From the NCBI RefSeq assembly GCF_014200175.1, contig NZ_JACHBD010000007.1:1-64000 (forward strand): a stretch of DNA of 64,000 nt, written 5' to 3'. The notes under the pieces were generated by a model. That model had not been told where the DNA came from. It did no database searches and saw only the letters and a program-made list of their open reading frames with translations. Shown here in pieces: positions 54,050 to 63,600 of this stretch. How positions within the stretch are numbered: position 1 is the stretch's first letter; the number at the start of each line of letters is the position of its first letter. The stretch comes from Rhizobium lentis (GTDB lineage Bacteria; Pseudomonadota; Alphaproteobacteria; Rhizobiales; Rhizobiaceae). Made by a program: the position numbers and the translations under genes.

Positions 54050-55288
54050 TTATTGGCCGCTATCGATGATCGATTGCATTTCCGACTGGGCGCTGGAAAA
54101 CGCACCATCGACATCGTCGCCGAAGATGGCGGCGTTGGTGAAGCTTGCCCATGGGCCGTTGGCGCTGTTGATCAGGTCGTTGAACTGCAGCGTATAGGGC
54201 GTCTTGGCGACGCTGATCGCCTTGAGGCCGACCTGCATGCGCGGATCGAGGCCCTCCAGCACTTTGTCGGCGATATCGCCGCGTGTCGGCAGGCTGCCAT
54301 ATTTCGCCATGATCTTCTGGCCGTCCATCGAATAGATATATTCGAGGAACTCCTTCACCGCGTCGATCTTCTTCGTTCCCTTGGTGATGACGAAGTTGTC
54401 GCCGCCGGCGAAGGACGAAGGTTTGCCGTCAACCCCCGGAATGAGGGTTACGCCGAAATTGATCTCCGGATGCTGGGTGACCAAAGTTCCGATTGCAAAG
54501 GCGCCGAGGCTCTGCTGCCCGATCTTGCCGTTGGTGAAGGTCAGGAAGTTCGTGCCGTTGTCGCTGGCCGCGCCCGCCGGCACCAGATCTTTCTTGACCA
54601 TATTGCGGTAGATGTCGACCGCCTTGCGCATCTGAGGCGTATCGAGCGTCGCCGTCTTGCTGTCGGCCGACAGGATGTCGGCGCCCGCACCCCAGACGAG
54701 CGGCGTAAAGGTGAAGATCATGCAGCCACCGCAGCCACCGCCGGAGAAATAGAAGCCGTAAGTGTCGTCACCCAGGGCCCGGATCTTCTCGGCGTTGGCG
54801 GTGATTTCATCCCAGCTCGCCGGCGCTTTCTCCGGGTCGAGACCGGCCTTCTTGTAGAGATCCTTGTTCCAGGCGAAGACCGAAGTCTCCACCGAGAGCG
54901 GCAGGCCGTAGATCTTGTCCTGATAGGTGCCGAGGCGGACATGGGACGGCGAAAGCGAATTGAAATAAGGCAGCGACTTTGCCCAGTCCGTTAGGTCTTC
55001 CAGCTGGCCGGCCGCGGCAAAAGCCGGGTTATAGATGAGATCCATCGACAGCGCATCGGGCGCCTGCCCGCCGGCAATCGCCGTCGCATATTTCTGCACC
55101 AGTTCGGAGAACGGCACTTCGGTCATGACGACCTTGTTCTCATGGCTGGAATTATAGGCTTCGACAACCTTCTTGAAGGCGTCGCCGATCCCCGAGCGAA
55201 CCCACATTTCGACATTTTCGGCAGCCGACGCAGCCGAAAACAGGCATAAGGTAGCGATGCCGGTCGCCGCCAATAGACGCTTGATCAT
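54050..55288 (-). CDS. ABC transporter sugar-binding protein
   Basis: 412 residues with a signal peptide (ATLCLFSAASAAEN) and the family 1 solute-binding fold (NVEMWVRSGIGDAFKKVVE, AMSMDLIYNP-like region). Start ATG 55288 with GGAGG five bases upstream. Substrate is inferred from the operon: arabinofuranosyl oligosaccharides. Forty bases after the LacI gene. Confidence 0.92.
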   Translation of the reverse strand: MIKRLLAATGIATLCLFSAASAAENVEMWVRSGIGDAFKKVVEAYNSSHENKVVMTEVPFSELVQKYATAIAGGQAPDALSMDLIYNPAFAAAGQLEDLTDWAKSLPYFNSLSPSHVRLGTYQDKIYGLPLSVETSVFAWNKDLYKKAGLDPEKAPASWDEITANAEKIRALGDDTYGFYFSGGGCGGCMIFTFTPLVWGAGADILSADSKTATLDTPQMRKAVDIYRNMVKKDLVPAGAASDNGTNFLTFTNGKIGQQSLGAFAIGTLVTQHPEINFGVTLIPGVDGKPSSFAGGDNFVITKGTKKIDAVKEFLEYIYSMDGQKIMAKYGSLPTRGDIADKVLEGLDPRMQVGLKAISVAKTPYTLQFNDLINSANGPWASFTNAAIFGDDVDGAFSSAQSEMQSIIDSGQ

Positions 55289-55328
55289 GACATTCCTCCC
55301 AATATGGCGCATCTCCTCGCGCCTTCGC

Positions 55329-56351
55329 TCATTCCCTCGAGGTTTTACCCCCGCATGACTGCCGGACGACGAGCCGGCACGGCAATTTCCTCACGCCCGG
55401 CTCGACAGGCCGTCCTTCCGCAAGCTCCAGCACCGTTAATCCGGCCTGTCGCCCGAGCTCCTTGAGCTCCATATCCACCGTCGTCAGCGGCGGCCGCGTC
55501 TGAGCCGCGACGATCTCCCAATTGTCGAAGCCGATGACCGAGACGTCCTGCGGCACCTTGATGCCGCGCTCGCGTAGCGCATCCACCGCACCGCGAGCGA
55601 TCTGGTCGTTGCCGCAGAAGAGCGCGTCCGGTTTTTCCCCCGGCCTCTTCCACAGCTGCTCGATCGCCTCATGGCCCCAGCTTTCCGACCAGACGCCATA
55701 GAGCACCGGCTCGCGGTGGCCCGCCACGTCATGATAGGCGCCGGCCCGTTCCCGCACCGAAAAAAACTCCTCCGGCCCGGTGATATGTGCGATCCGCCGC
55801 CGCCCGATCTTCGCGAGCCATTCGACCGCCAGTTTCGCGCCCTGCTCGTCGTCCGAACGAAAGGTAACGCTGTTCTGCGTCCCCTCCGTAAAGGCGTAGA
55901 CGACGGGCACATGCAAATTCGACAGATCGACGGGCAGACGTCTGTCCAGCCGCTTGCCGGTCGCAATGATGCCGTCGACCTGCTTGTCCAGCATCGCATC
56001 GACATGGGTCTGGGCGAGCGCCGGATCGTCTTCGATGGCGCACAGAAAAACCGAAACTCCATGATCGACGAGCGCGTCCGAAATGCCTGCCATCACAGGC
56101 AGCGTAAAACGGCCGTAAGTGTCGTTCGTCAGCAGTCCGATGGTGAAGCTGCGCTTGCTGAGCAGACCCCTTGCCAGCGCATTCGGCCGATAGCCGATTT
56201 CGCTGGCGATCCGTTTCACTCTCTCGCGTGTTTCCGCTCCCATCCGACCCGTATCGTTGAGCGCCTTCGACGCCGTCGAAATGCTCACCCCTGCCGCCGA
56301 CGCCACCTCATGGATGGTGATCCTGCCTCTTTTTCCTCCCGCTAGGTTCAG
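55329..56351 (-). CDS. LacI family transcriptional regulator
   Basis: About 340 residues. The N-terminal helix-turn-helix is ITIHEVASAAGVSISTASKA with the hinge GYRPNALARGLLSKRS; the ligand domain is of the periplasmic-binding-protein type. No ATG lies near the HTH. The best site is AAGGAGG with five bases to CTG at 56349-56351, which gives a short leader (NLAGGKRGR) and normal LacI length; GTG at 56399 or TTG at 56393 would add a long N terminus. It is first in the operon, with two operator-like palindromes just upstream. Confidence 0.9.
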   Translation of the reverse strand: MNLAGGKRGRITIHEVASAAGVSISTASKALNDTGRMGAETRERVKRIASEIGYRPNALARGLLSKRSFTIGLLTNDTYGRFTLPVMAGISDALVDHGVSVFLCAIEDDPALAQTHVDAMLDKQVDGIIATGKRLDRRLPVDLSNLHVPVVYAFTEGTQNSVTFRSDDEQGAKLAVEWLAKIGRRRIAHITGPEEFFSVRERAGAYHDVAGHREPVLYGVWSESWGHEAIEQLWKRPGEKPDALFCGNDQIARGAVDALRERGIKVPQDVSVIGFDNWEIVAAQTRPPLTTVDMELKELGRQAGLTVLELAEGRPVEPGVRKLPCRLVVRQSCGGKTSRE

Positions 56352-56374
56352 CGCTTCCTCCTTCTGAAGTCGCC

Positions 56375-56392
56375 TGAGAAAAGCTTTTACCA
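56375..56392. promoter_or_regulatory. LacI operator-like site, proximal
   Basis: TGAGAAAAGCTTTTACCA: the left half equals the distal site, and the core GAAAAGCTTTTC-like centre is symmetric; the right half is degenerate. Its centre is 32 bases from that of the distal site, about three helical turns, fitting cooperative binding. Confidence 0.45.
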
Positions 56393-56406
56393 AGTCCACT
56401 GTCAAG

Positions 56407-56424
56407 TGAGAAAAGGTTTTCTCA
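56407..56424. promoter_or_regulatory. LacI operator-like palindrome, distal
   Basis: TGAGAAAAGGTTTTCTCA is an 8-base perfect inverted repeat with a GG/CC centre. It lies upstream of the LacI gene. The composition and symmetry match LacI-family operators. Together with the proximal copy it suggests autoregulation of the whole operon. Confidence 0.6.
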
Positions 56425-56579
56425 TGCAATTCGGAAGGCCGGCGTCGAAGAGGTGCTGCACGGCGAAAAGGGAGCGCACGGGATCTGGGACCGATAGGCA
56501 CGCGTCCCAACGCACCAGCGCCGGATGGTACTGTTTAGCCAGAAAAGGTTTAGGGGCGAAGTCTAACGGCCGCAAAACC

Positions 56580-56621
56580 AATCGCGGCCAGAACCTCCGA
56601 TGGAGGATTCTGGCCGCGATT
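56580..56621 (-). terminator. Strong hairpin after hemA
   Basis: AATCGCGGCCAGAACCTCC pairs with GGAGGATTCTGGCCGCGATT (one bulged A), 23 bases after the hemA stop. A short T-run GGTTTTGCGG follows on the minus strand. It probably ends hemA transcription. Confidence 0.6.
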
Positions 56622-56643
56622 CCAAAAGGGCAATCTTAGAGAA

Positions 56644-57858
56644 TCAGGCGACGTGCCTTGCCAGCGCGCAGCGCGACCAGAGCGAATGCAGAGCGTCGAC
56701 CAGATGCGCGATATCGGCGTCGGAATGCAGCGGTGTCGGGGTGATGCGCAGCCGCTCGGTCTTCTTCGGCACGGTCGGATAGTTGATCGGCTGGACGTAG
56801 ACGCCGCAATTGTCGAGCAGCAGGTCGGAGATCCACTTGCACTTGGCGGCATCGCCGACCATGACCGGCACGATGTGGCTGGGATTGTGCATATGCGGAA
56901 TGCCGCGCTGGTCGAGCATGGCCCTGAGCTTGCGCACCCGGTCCTGATGGCGGGCGCGCTCGAACTGGCTGACCTTCAGGTGCTGGATCGAGGCGACCGC
57001 ACCGGCGGCTAGCGCCGGCGGCAGCGCCGTGGTGAAGATGAAGCCGGAGGCAAAGGAGCGGATGAAGTCGCAAAGGGCTGCCGACGCGGCGATATAGCCG
57101 CCCATCACCCCGAAAGCCTTTCCGAGCGTGCCCTCGATGACGGTCAGCCGGTCCATTAGCCCCTCGCGTTCGGCAATGCCGCCGCCGCGCGGGCCGTACA
57201 TACCGACGCCATGCACTTCGTCGAGATAGGTCATCGCCCCGTATTTGTCAGCGAGGTCGCAGATCTCCTTGATCGGGGCGATATCGCCATCCATCGAATA
57301 TACGCTCTCGAAGGCGATCAGCTTCGGCGCCTTCGGATCGGCGGCTTTCAGCTTGGCTTCGAGATCGGCGACGTCATTGTGCTTCCAGATCACCTTGCCG
57401 CATTTGGCGTAACGGATGCCCTCGATCATCGAGGCATGGTTCAGCGCATCGGAGAAGATGATCAGGCCGGGGATCTTGGCGCCGAGCGTGCCGAGTGCTG
57501 CCCAGTTGGAGACATAGCCCGAGGTGAAGATCAGTGCCGATTCCTTGCCGTGCAGATCGGCGAGCTCACGCTCGAGCAGGACATGATAGTGGTTGGTGCC
57601 AGAAATATTCCGCGTGCCTCCCGCACCCGCGCCACAGTGGTCGATGGCGGCCTTCATCGCCTCGATCACCTTCGGGTTTTGGCCCATGCCGAGATAGTCA
57701 TTGGAGCACCAGACCGTGACTTCCTTCTCGCCATCGGCCGTATGACGCGTAGCACGCGGGAAGTTGCCGCGATGACGCTCGAGATCGGCAAAAACGCGGT
57801 AGCGGCCCTCGGCATGAAGCCCGTCCAACTCGTTTTTGAAAAATGCTTCGAAGTCCAT
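56644..57858 (-). CDS. hemA: 5-aminolevulinate synthase
   Basis: Condenses glycine and succinyl-CoA to 5-aminolevulinate, first step of heme synthesis in alphaproteobacteria (C4 route). PLP-dependent, 404 residues. Motifs: [37 protein letters not shown] and the PLP Lys in [16 protein letters not shown]. Start ATG 57858 with GGAG six bases upstream. Confidence 0.97.
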   Translation of the reverse strand: MDFEAFFKNELDGLHAEGRYRVFADLERHRGNFPRATRHTADGEKEVTVWCSNDYLGMGQNPKVIEAMKAAIDHCGAGAGGTRNISGTNHYHVLLERELADLHGKESALIFTSGYVSNWAALGTLGAKIPGLIIFSDALNHASMIEGIRYAKCGKVIWKHNDVADLEAKLKAADPKAPKLIAFESVYSMDGDIAPIKEICDLADKYGAMTYLDEVHGVGMYGPRGGGIAEREGLMDRLTVIEGTLGKAFGVMGGYIAASAALCDFIRSFASGFIFTTALPPALAAGAVASIQHLKVSQFERARHQDRVRKLRAMLDQRGIPHMHNPSHIVPVMVGDAAKCKWISDLLLDNCGVYVQPINYPTVPKKTERLRITPTPLHSDADIAHLVDALHSLWSRCALARHVA

Positions 57859-58188
57859 CTTATGCTCCAGTATCACGCGGCCGTTCTTGCCGACCGGACG
57901 TCCGCGCGTCAATGCTTACCCTTTGCTTTAACATCAACTGCGGCAAAAGGCCCAGATTTTTGAATGATTCCAGACAAAAAAATGCCTGCACCACAATCAG
58001 TGGGATCGGTGCGGCAAAAGCGCCTGACATAGGCGCAAAATCCGCACGGCCCGCAACAACATCCTTGATGCAAAAAAATCAAGACAAGAGTGGACAACCC
58101 TTTCTTCCGACATAGTTTTCCAGCTAGCCTGACAAAAAAACAAAAGGGACGGCCTATGCCCACTGGACGACAACCTCGGAGAAAAGAG
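57859..58188. other. Divergent intergenic region between hemA and the glycine-zipper lipoprotein
   Basis: 330 bases with AT-rich patches (for example ATTTTTGAATG near 57957 and AAAAAAATCAAG near 58071). TTGATGCAAAAAAATCAA near 58064 resembles an FNR/FixK box but has an eight-base instead of four-base centre, so I do not call it. Promoters for both genes must be here. Confidence 0.4.
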
Positions 58189-58446
58189 ATGAAAAAAGCT
58201 GTCATACTCGCATTGATCGGCCTGTCGATCGCAAGCTGCACGCCGACCCAGCAGGGCGCCGGTATCGGCGCTGCATCCGGCGCCGTCATTGGTGGTGCGG
58301 TCACCGGCAATGTCCGCGGCGCGGCCGTCGGAGCCGCCATCGGCGGCGTATCAGGCGCTCTAATCGGAAGCGTCGCGGAACAGCCTGGCCAGTGCTATTA
58401 TCGCGACCGCTACGGCCGCCGCTACATCGACGCCTGCCCACGCTGA
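58189..58446 (+). CDS. Glycine-zipper outer-membrane lipoprotein
   Basis: 85 residues with lipobox SIASC near residue 17 and a glycine-zipper stretch (GAASGAVIGGAVTGN, GAAIGGVSGALIGS), ending in a Cys-Tyr-Arg-rich tail (GQCYYRDRYGRRYIDACPR). Such small lipoproteins (YMGG/Slp-like) are common in rhizobia. Start ATG 58189 with GGAG seven bases upstream. Confidence 0.85.
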   Translation: MKKAVILALIGLSIASCTPTQQGAGIGAASGAVIGGAVTGNVRGAAVGAAIGGVSGALIGSVAEQPGQCYYRDRYGRRYIDACPR

Positions 58447-58468
58447 GCGTACGCAGAACGGCAAAAAC

Positions 58469-58501
58469 AAAAAATCCCGGACACACATCCGGGATTTTTT
58501 G
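58469..58501 (+). terminator. Rho-independent terminator
   Basis: AAAAAATCCCGG 58469-58480 pairs with CCGGGATTTTTT 58489-58500 around ACACACAT. It lies 22 bases after the lipoprotein stop and probably works both ways. Confidence 0.9.
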
Positions 58502-58612
58502 TGCTGAATTAGCGCGTGGGCAATTTAAAATGGTACACCCTGCGCGATTTTGCCGCTAAGCTGTTCACAGCTGGGCAACGAAGCTTCATGTAGGCGTAAC
58601 CAAAAGCAGCGG

Positions 58613-60541
58613 ATGCGGATTAGAGGGACAAGTCCGAAAATAGGTACTGCGTATCGGCGAACAGGCACCATGATGGTGGTCGCGGCGGCAGCTGCTTTCT
58701 CACCGGTCCTGATCGGCGACGCTTACGCCTTCAAGCTTTTCGGCATTACCATATTCGGCAAGGAGGAGGATGAAGGCGAACAGGTGCCCGATCCGGTGCG
58801 CTATCACGTCGACCTCAAGGCCGACACCGCCGATCCGGATCTTAAGGAAGCGCTGGAAAACAGCTCCCGCCTTGTCAGCGACCAGAAACGGCCAGTCTCC
58901 GGTGACCTCGGCATCGTCATCAAGGCGCGTGATGACCGTGAGCGGCTGATCGCCGCCCTATATGAAAAGGCCCGCTACGGCGGCGTGGTCACGATCACCA
59001 TCGATGGCAAAAACATCGACGACCTGCCGCCCAATCCGACCTTCGACCGCTCCGGGCCGATCCCCGTCACTGTCGACATAACACCTGGCCCCGTTTTCAG
59101 GGTCAGGGAAGTGCAGTTCGGTGGCGACGCCGCAGGCCATAATCCTGCCGATTACGACCTCTCCCCGGGCGCCGAGGCCGGTTCGCTCGCCATCATCAAG
59201 GCCGGCGACAAAATAGTCGAGCAGTTGAAAAGCGAAGGCCGCCCCTTCGCCAAATTGACCGAACGCAAGGTCGTCGCCGATCACAGGAGCGATACGGTCG
59301 ACATCGTGCTCGCAGCCGAAGGCGGACCTGTCGCCCCGATCGGCGATGTCGGAGTCACCGGCGAAAAAACCGTGCGGCCAGGTTTCATCCAGCGTTATTC
59401 CCGGCTGAACAAAGGGGACGCCTATTCGCCGGAAAGGCTGAAGAAGGCCGGCGAGCGCCTTCGCGCGCTCGGCGTCTTTTCGAGCGTCACCATTCATGAG
59501 GGCGATGCGCTGGCGCCCGACGGCACCCTGCCGATGACGATCGAGGTTTCCGAGGGCAAGAGGCGCTATTTCGGCGTCGGCGCCCAATATTCCACCACCG
59601 ACGGCCTCGGCATCCAGGGCTATTGGGGCCACCGCAACCTGTTCGGCGAGGCCGAGACGCTGCGGATTGAAGGCTCAGTCTCGCGGCTCGGCGAAGCCAC
59701 CGATGTCGGCAGCTTCGACTATTCCGCCGGCATCCTCTTTACCAAGCCCGGCGCCTTCTTCCCTGCTGCCACCCTGAAGGCCGGCATCGTCGCCAAGACC
59801 CAGAATCCGGATGCGTATAACGCGACGCTGGTCACCGCCTCGCTCGGCCTTTCCTACGAATTGACCGACAAGGACACGGTATCGGCGAGCGGCGAAGTCA
59901 GCTGGGAGCGCGATGACGACGCCTTCGGCACCAATGACTATCTGACCATCGCGCTACCACTCCAATATGATCGTGACGCTCGCGACGACAAGTTCAATCC
60001 GACCGAAGGCTATCGGGCCACAGTATCAGCAAAGCCCGGCTACGAGATCTTCAACGCCACCCCCTATGCGGCGTTCGAGGGTTCGATCTCCGGCTATTTG
60101 CCGTTCGGCGCCGAGGACCGCTTGGTTCTGGCGGGTAAGCTTGCCGCTGGCGTGCTGATCGGCGGCGGCGGGATCGAGGATATTCCTGCCACACAGCGCT
60201 TTTTCGCCGGCGGCGGCGGTTCGGTGCGCGGATACAGCTACCAGGAAATTTCACCTTACAACGATAATGGCGACGCTACCGGCGGCCGCTCATATGTGAC
60301 CGGGTCGCTGGAGGCCCGCTTCAAGATCACCGATACGATCGGCCTCGTGCCCTTCATCGATGTCGGGACCGTATCGGACAGCACCTTCCCGGGTTTTTCC
60401 GATATCCGCGCCGGCGCCGGCGCGGGAATACGATATGCCACACCTTTCGGGCCGCTGCGGCTTGATTTTGCCGTGCCGCTGAACAAGTACGAAGATGGCA
60501 CAGATTATGGAATTTATGCCGGCATCGGCCAATCCTTCTAG
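58613..60541 (+). CDS. tamA: Autotransporter assembly factor TamA (Omp85 family)
   Basis: 642 residues. A signal peptide (VVAAAAAFSPVLIGDAYA) is followed by POTRA domains (about residues 60-290) and the C-terminal 16-strand Omp85 barrel, with QRFFAGGGGSVRGYSYQEI as the conserved (V)RGY loop and GIYAGIGQSF as last strand ending in Phe. TamA inserts with TamB in outer-membrane assembly. Start taken at ATG 58613; the signal peptide fits ATG 58670 too. tamB begins 61 bases downstream. Confidence 0.93.
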   Translation: MRIRGTSPKIGTAYRRTGTMMVVAAAAAFSPVLIGDAYAFKLFGITIFGKEEDEGEQVPDPVRYHVDLKADTADPDLKEALENSSRLVSDQKRPVSGDLGIVIKARDDRERLIAALYEKARYGGVVTITIDGKNIDDLPPNPTFDRSGPIPVTVDITPGPVFRVREVQFGGDAAGHNPADYDLSPGAEAGSLAIIKAGDKIVEQLKSEGRPFAKLTERKVVADHRSDTVDIVLAAEGGPVAPIGDVGVTGEKTVRPGFIQRYSRLNKGDAYSPERLKKAGERLRALGVFSSVTIHEGDALAPDGTLPMTIEVSEGKRRYFGVGAQYSTTDGLGIQGYWGHRNLFGEAETLRIEGSVSRLGEATDVGSFDYSAGILFTKPGAFFPAATLKAGIVAKTQNPDAYNATLVTASLGLSYELTDKDTVSASGEVSWERDDDAFGTNDYLTIALPLQYDRDARDDKFNPTEGYRATVSAKPGYEIFNATPYAAFEGSISGYLPFGAEDRLVLAGKLAAGVLIGGGGIEDIPATQRFFAGGGGSVRGYSYQEISPYNDNGDATGGRSYVTGSLEARFKITDTIGLVPFIDVGTVSDSTFPGFSDIRAGAGAGIRYATPFGPLRLDFAVPLNKYEDGTDYGIYAGIGQSF

Positions 60542-60602
60542 GGTTGCCGATTCGGGTTCCTTCCGATCGATGGGCCGCATGAAAACGGGGTAGTCCGCGC
60601 CG

Positions 60603-63600
60603 ATGCAAACGCTGACAAAAATCATCAACTGGGTCGTGCGGGTCACCGGCTATGCCGTCGGCGCCATTTTGATTCTCGCTGTCGCGGCACTTGCGATCTT
60701 CGGCTTCACCTCCTTTGGCGCCCGCATCGTCACCGAAAGGATCGCCTCCACTCTTTCCAACCGCGACATGACGATCGAGGTGCGCGAACCGGAAGGGCTA
60801 TTGACCGGCGGGCTTCGCGCCGCCGAAATCTCCCTGTCCGACACGCGGGGCGTTTTTGCGGAAATTCATGGCGTGGCGATCGATTGGAACCCGCTGGCGC
60901 TGCTGACGGGAACATTCCACGCCAAGCGTTTCCAGATCGACACGATCAGCGTGCTGCGCAAGCCGGTGCGCACCCTGCCCTCCCGGCCCAACGCAGAAAA
61001 TTCCGGCGGCTTCGCACTTCCGGTCAAGGTCGATGTCGACCATGTGGCCCTGCCCGATATCAAACTGGCCGAAGCTTTTGCCGGACGCGCTTTCGCGCTC
61101 GCCGCCGAAGGCAGCCTTTCGGCGGATGGCGACGGCGGCGAAGCGATGGTCAATGTCAGCCGCCACGCGGTTCCGGATGCGCGCCTAACTGCCGATATCG
61201 CCTACGCGCCGGCCGAAAACCGGCTGCGGCTGAAGGCGCAGCTTGCCGAGCCGAAGGGTGGGCTGTTGGCGGATTTCCTCGGCCTGCCCGGCAATCCTGC
61301 CGTTAACATCGACCTCGACGGCCAGGGACCGATATCCGACTGGGCAGGCAAAATGCAGGCTGCACTCGACGGACAGCAGCGCGCTGCAATCGAGGGCCGG
61401 CACTCGATTAGCGCAGACGGGCTGCACCATCTCGATCTCAAGGGTGGCGGTGACCTGAGCTCGCTTCTTCCCGCAGCATTCCGACCGCTTTTCGCCGGCC
61501 AGACCAATATCGACCTTGCCGCCACCTTCGACGATCATCGCAAGATCGATATCCAGACGGGCAATATCGCCACCGGCAGCGTCGTCATCGCCGCATCGGG
61601 CACGCTTGATCCGGCCGGCAACAACAGTCTCAACGCCAACCTGCTCGGCACATCCGGACCTGTCGATTTCCGCTGGCCGCTCGCCGAAGGCGAAGCGCGC
61701 TTCCTGATATCCGGCCTCAATCTGGCGCTGACCGGCGATGCGCAGGCGGCGCGACTAAGTGTCAGTGGCTCGCTGGACAGTGCAACCCTCCCGCAGGCGG
61801 ATATCGGCAACGTCAAGCTGACGGCAAAGAGCGACGCCTTCAATCTTGCCGCCCGCGCCGGCAGCATCCAACTGCGCCTTGTCGCCGGCGACGTGACCTT
61901 TGCCGAGCCGAACCTCAACCGTGCGGTCAAAGGCCCGGTCACGATCGCCGCGCCGCTGCAGATCACGGCCGGCGGCATTGGTTTCAATGGCACCACCGTC
62001 GAGAGCGCCAATATCAACGGCAGCCTCAACGGCTCCTATCAGCTAACAGACCGCGCTCTGACCGGCAATATCAAGCTGGTCGTCGAACCGGCGGCTCTGC
62101 CGGCCGCGGCGACAAGCAGGTTCGACGGGCCAATCTCGCTCGAGAGCCAGGTCGCGGGTGCCATCCCGTCGAAATTCGCGCTGTCCAACCTCGTCGTCAA
62201 ATCCGGAACGCTCGAAGCCGCCGGCAACGTCGCGCTCGACGGCTCGACCTTGAACGCCGATCTCTCGGGCCGGCTGCCCGACGTCAGCAAGCTGATGGCG
62301 GGCGCAAGCGGCGGGGCCGCTTACGCGTTGCGGATCGGGGGCGAATTGCCGGCCCTCTCCGTGACAGCCAATATCAAGGCTGCCAGCCTGCAGATGGCCG
62401 ATCGCATGCTTGCCAACCTCAATATCGATCTCACCGGCGTCGCCGATCCGAAGGCGCCACAGGGTAAGATTGCCGCGAGCGGCACGATCGACGGCCATCC
62501 GATCGGCGTCAATGGCGATTTCCGCTCCGAGGACGGCAGGATGAGCATTCCAGCGCTGACCGCCGACATCGGCGGCAACCGGCTGACCGGCAATCTGGAA
62601 TTTTCGCCCTCCCTGACACCCTCGGGCGCATTGACTTTCGATTTTCCCAATATCGGCCTGCTCGCCGCCCTCGGCGGACAGAAAGCCGAAGGCGATCTCA
62701 AGGGATCGCTCGGCATCGCCGGCGACGGCGCCAGGATTGCCCTGAAGTTGCAAGCGACCGGCAATTCGCTCCGCCGCGATACACTCGCCATCGTCAAACC
62801 TGAGATCGATGTCACGGTGAGCGATCTCAGCGCCCTTGCGGCAAACGGCACGGTCCGGGCGGATGAGGTGAATGCCGGCGCAAACAGGCTGGCCGGCCTT
62901 TCGCTCGCTTTCACCAAGCAGCAGAATCAGACCGACTTCGATCTCAATGCCGCCTATGATGGCAATCCGGTGCTGGCGGCCGGCAATATCCAGACGACAG
63001 AGGGCACGGTCGACGTCAATCTCGATCGTTTCTCGGCAGCCCCGCGCAATATCCCGATCGAGCTTGCCGCAGCGACGCAGGTCAAAATCGCCGGCGGCGC
63101 CGCCAGTCTGGGCGGACTGACGCTGAAAACAGGCACCGGCTCGGTGAGCGTTACCGGTTCGGCTGGCGAGACGCTGAAGCTCGATGCCGTCATCAAGGAG
63201 CTGCCGGCAGCGCTCGCCAACGGTTTCGTGCCCAACCTTTCCGCTGGCGGCACGATCTCCGGAACGATCGCCGTGACGGGAACGCCGGCCGCGCCCGTCG
63301 CCGACTTCAAGCTTGACTGGAAGGATGCGACGACGGGCCAGACCAAGGGGGCCGGGTTGGCGCCGTTCGCGATCGCCGCCGGCGGCAAATTTGCCGACAA
63401 GAAGCTCGATTTCGTCACGACGATCGGCAGCGCCGACGGCCTCTCGCTCAAGGCGGCCGGCGATGTCGGCCTCGCCGACCCGACGGCGCCGGTGCTCGAT
63501 ATCGACGCCGATATCCGCAACCTGCCCGCCCGTTTCGCCAATGGTTTTGTTCCCGATCTCGCCGCCGAAGGCGCGATTACGGGAAGGGTGAGCGCCGCCG

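Noticed and set aside
58064-58081. TTGATGCAAAAAAATCAA as FNR/FixK box near hemA
   Set aside because: The half-sites are separated by eight bases, whereas FNR boxes have four; position is also far from the hemA start.
60290-60646. Minus-strand frames in the tamA end and tamA-tamB gap
   Set aside because: Overlap the tamA barrel end and the tamB start; no motif.
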